The position numbers were made by a program, and so were the translations under genes. 16,911 nt of DNA from NCBI RefSeq assembly GCF_001509475.1, contig NZ_LLZG01000060.1, forward strand, positions 1 through 16,911, given 5' to 3'. This document shows positions 13,900 through 16,911 of this stretch, piece after piece (the first letter of the stretch is position 1; each line of letters opens with the position of its first letter). Source of the stretch: Streptomyces regalis (GTDB taxonomy: Bacteria > Actinomycetota > Actinomycetes > Streptomycetales > Streptomycetaceae). The notes beneath the pieces were generated by a model, which searched no databases, was not told where the DNA came from, and saw only the letters and a program-made list of their open reading frames with translations.

Positions 13900-14388
13900 T
13901 CAGCCGGCCTTGCCCGGCCCGGGGAGCTGCGCGGGGGCGGCGTCCCGCAGCAGGCAGGTCAGCCGCGCGCTGCACACACGCCGGCCCGCCTCGTCGCTGA
14001 TCACGATCTCGTACGTCGCCGTCGAGCGGCCCCGGTGCAGGGGCGTGGCCACGCCGGTGACGAGGCCGGAGCGGACGCCGCGGTGATGGGTGCAGTTGAG
14101 GTCGACGCCGACCGCGAGCTTGGAACTGCCGGCATGCAGCATCGACCCCACCGACCCGAGCGTCTCGGCGAGCACCGCGGAGGCGCCGCCGTGCAGCAGC
14201 CCGTACGGCTGGGTGTTCCCCTCCACCGGCATGGTCCCGACGACCCGCTCGGCGGACGCCTCCACTATCTGGACGCCCATGCGCGTGCCGAGGTGCCCTG
14301 CGGAGAACAGAGCCGGGAGGTCGACGCCGAGCGCGGCGTACTCGTCGATGACCTCCTGCGGGAACTTCACGTGCTGCTGCTCGCCCAT
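13900..14388 (-). CDS. PaaI-type hotdog-fold thioesterase
   Basis: A 162-residue cytoplasmic acyl-CoA thioesterase of the PaaI/YdiI-like hotdog family, which cleaves the thioester of acyl- or aryl-CoA. The core motif is NTQPYGLLHGGASAVLAET, with H66-G67-G68 and the catalytic acid position E75 at the start of the long central helix. VDLNCTHHRGVRSGLVTG and the strand pair RSTATYEIVISDEAGRRV complete the fold. The ATG at 14388 has GGAG upstream. It is 54 bases downstream of the oxidoreductase gene on the same strand. The gap is largely filled by a triple inverted repeat that may control it. A role in phenylacetate or fatty acyl-CoA turnover is possible, but substrate cannot be read from the sequence. 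Confidence 0.87.
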   Translation of the reverse strand: MGEQQHVKFPQEVIDEYAALGVDLPALFSAGHLGTRMGVQIVEASAERVVGTMPVEGNTQPYGLLHGGASAVLAETLGSVGSMLHAGSSKLAVGVDLNCTHHRGVRSGLVTGVATPLHRGRSTATYEIVISDEAGRRVCSARLTCLLRDAAPAQLPGPGKAG

Positions 14389-14409
14389 GGGTCCGGCTCC
14401 GTTCGTCGT

Positions 14410-14442
14410 GCTCAGTCGGTGAAAGGTCGACTGAGCAAACGC

Positions 14443-14452
<10 letters not shown>
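14410..14452. repeat. Three alternating inverted-repeat arms (operator or RNA switch)
   Basis: GCTCAGTCGGTG occurs at 14410-14421 and again at 14441-14452. Between them the complement of its core, CGACTGAGC, lies at 14428-14436. The middle arm can pair with the left copy (9 bp, 9-base loop) or with the right copy (9 bp, loop AAAC), but not both. The right pair forms a palindrome around AAAC like many TetR-family operators, about 40 bases before the thioesterase start. The right arm contains the stop codon of the oxidoreductase. Confidence 0.75.
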
Positions 14453-16734
<2,282 letters not shown>

Positions 16735-16911
16735 CGCGCACTCTCCCTGTCTTCTCGTTCACCGCGGGAACGCCTCGCCGGCGCCGGGCCCACGCCCTCG
16801 ACACCGGCGCTCCTGCGGCTCACCGGCCGTGTACACGTGTGAGGTACATCTCCGATCCTCGCACGCGGGACGGACAACCAGGGGGGCGGGCCTGGGGAGG
16901 GGGTGTGGGGG

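Overview
The window is very GC-rich, has short intergenic gaps and uses GTG as well as ATG starts. Its proteins look actinobacterial, and the organism is most probably a Streptomyces or close relative. The order liv ABC operon, ANTAR response regulator, pyruvate kinase, 2',3'-cyclic-nucleotide phosphodiesterase matches, from memory, a stretch of the S. coelicolor core chromosome. Most of the window is therefore conserved housekeeping DNA, with a few accessory-looking pieces.

Left part (1-5815): the 3' portion of a lysine/diamine N-hydroxylase of siderophore type enters from beyond the left edge and converges, through a strong hairpin, on a Tat-exported CpdB-like phosphodiesterase/nucleotidase. 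A cytoplasmic SIMPL-domain protein is divergent from the nucleotidase. Pyruvate kinase follows and may be translated from a leaderless transcript.

Middle (5816-8458): a minus-strand gene for an HTH plus two-motif LAGLIDADG homing-endonuclease-like protein lies directly downstream of an intact tRNA-Leu(CAA). The tRNA has its own hairpin terminator. On the other side of the tRNA, divergently, is a PdtaR-type ANTAR response regulator, which converges on a small membrane-anchored protein with an extracytoplasmic DUF4352-like domain.

Right-centre (8459-13835): a complete branched-chain amino acid (HAAT) ABC transporter: lipoprotein binding protein, a hairpin, then permeases livH and livM and ATPases livG and livF, coupled by 1-4 base stop/start overlaps and closed by a perfect 17-bp hairpin. 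A nested palindrome upstream is a candidate operator.

Right end (13836-16911): on the minus strand, an FdhF/YdeP-type molybdopterin oxidoreductase followed by a PaaI-type hotdog thioesterase. A three-copy alternating inverted repeat covers the oxidoreductase stop codon and the gap before the thioesterase. It is either a TetR-like operator or an RNA hairpin switch.

The most unusual items are the tRNA-linked LAGLIDADG protein and the triple inverted repeat. I saw no CRISPR array, insertion sequence, phage gene or classic defence system. All motif and repeat calls were made by eye.
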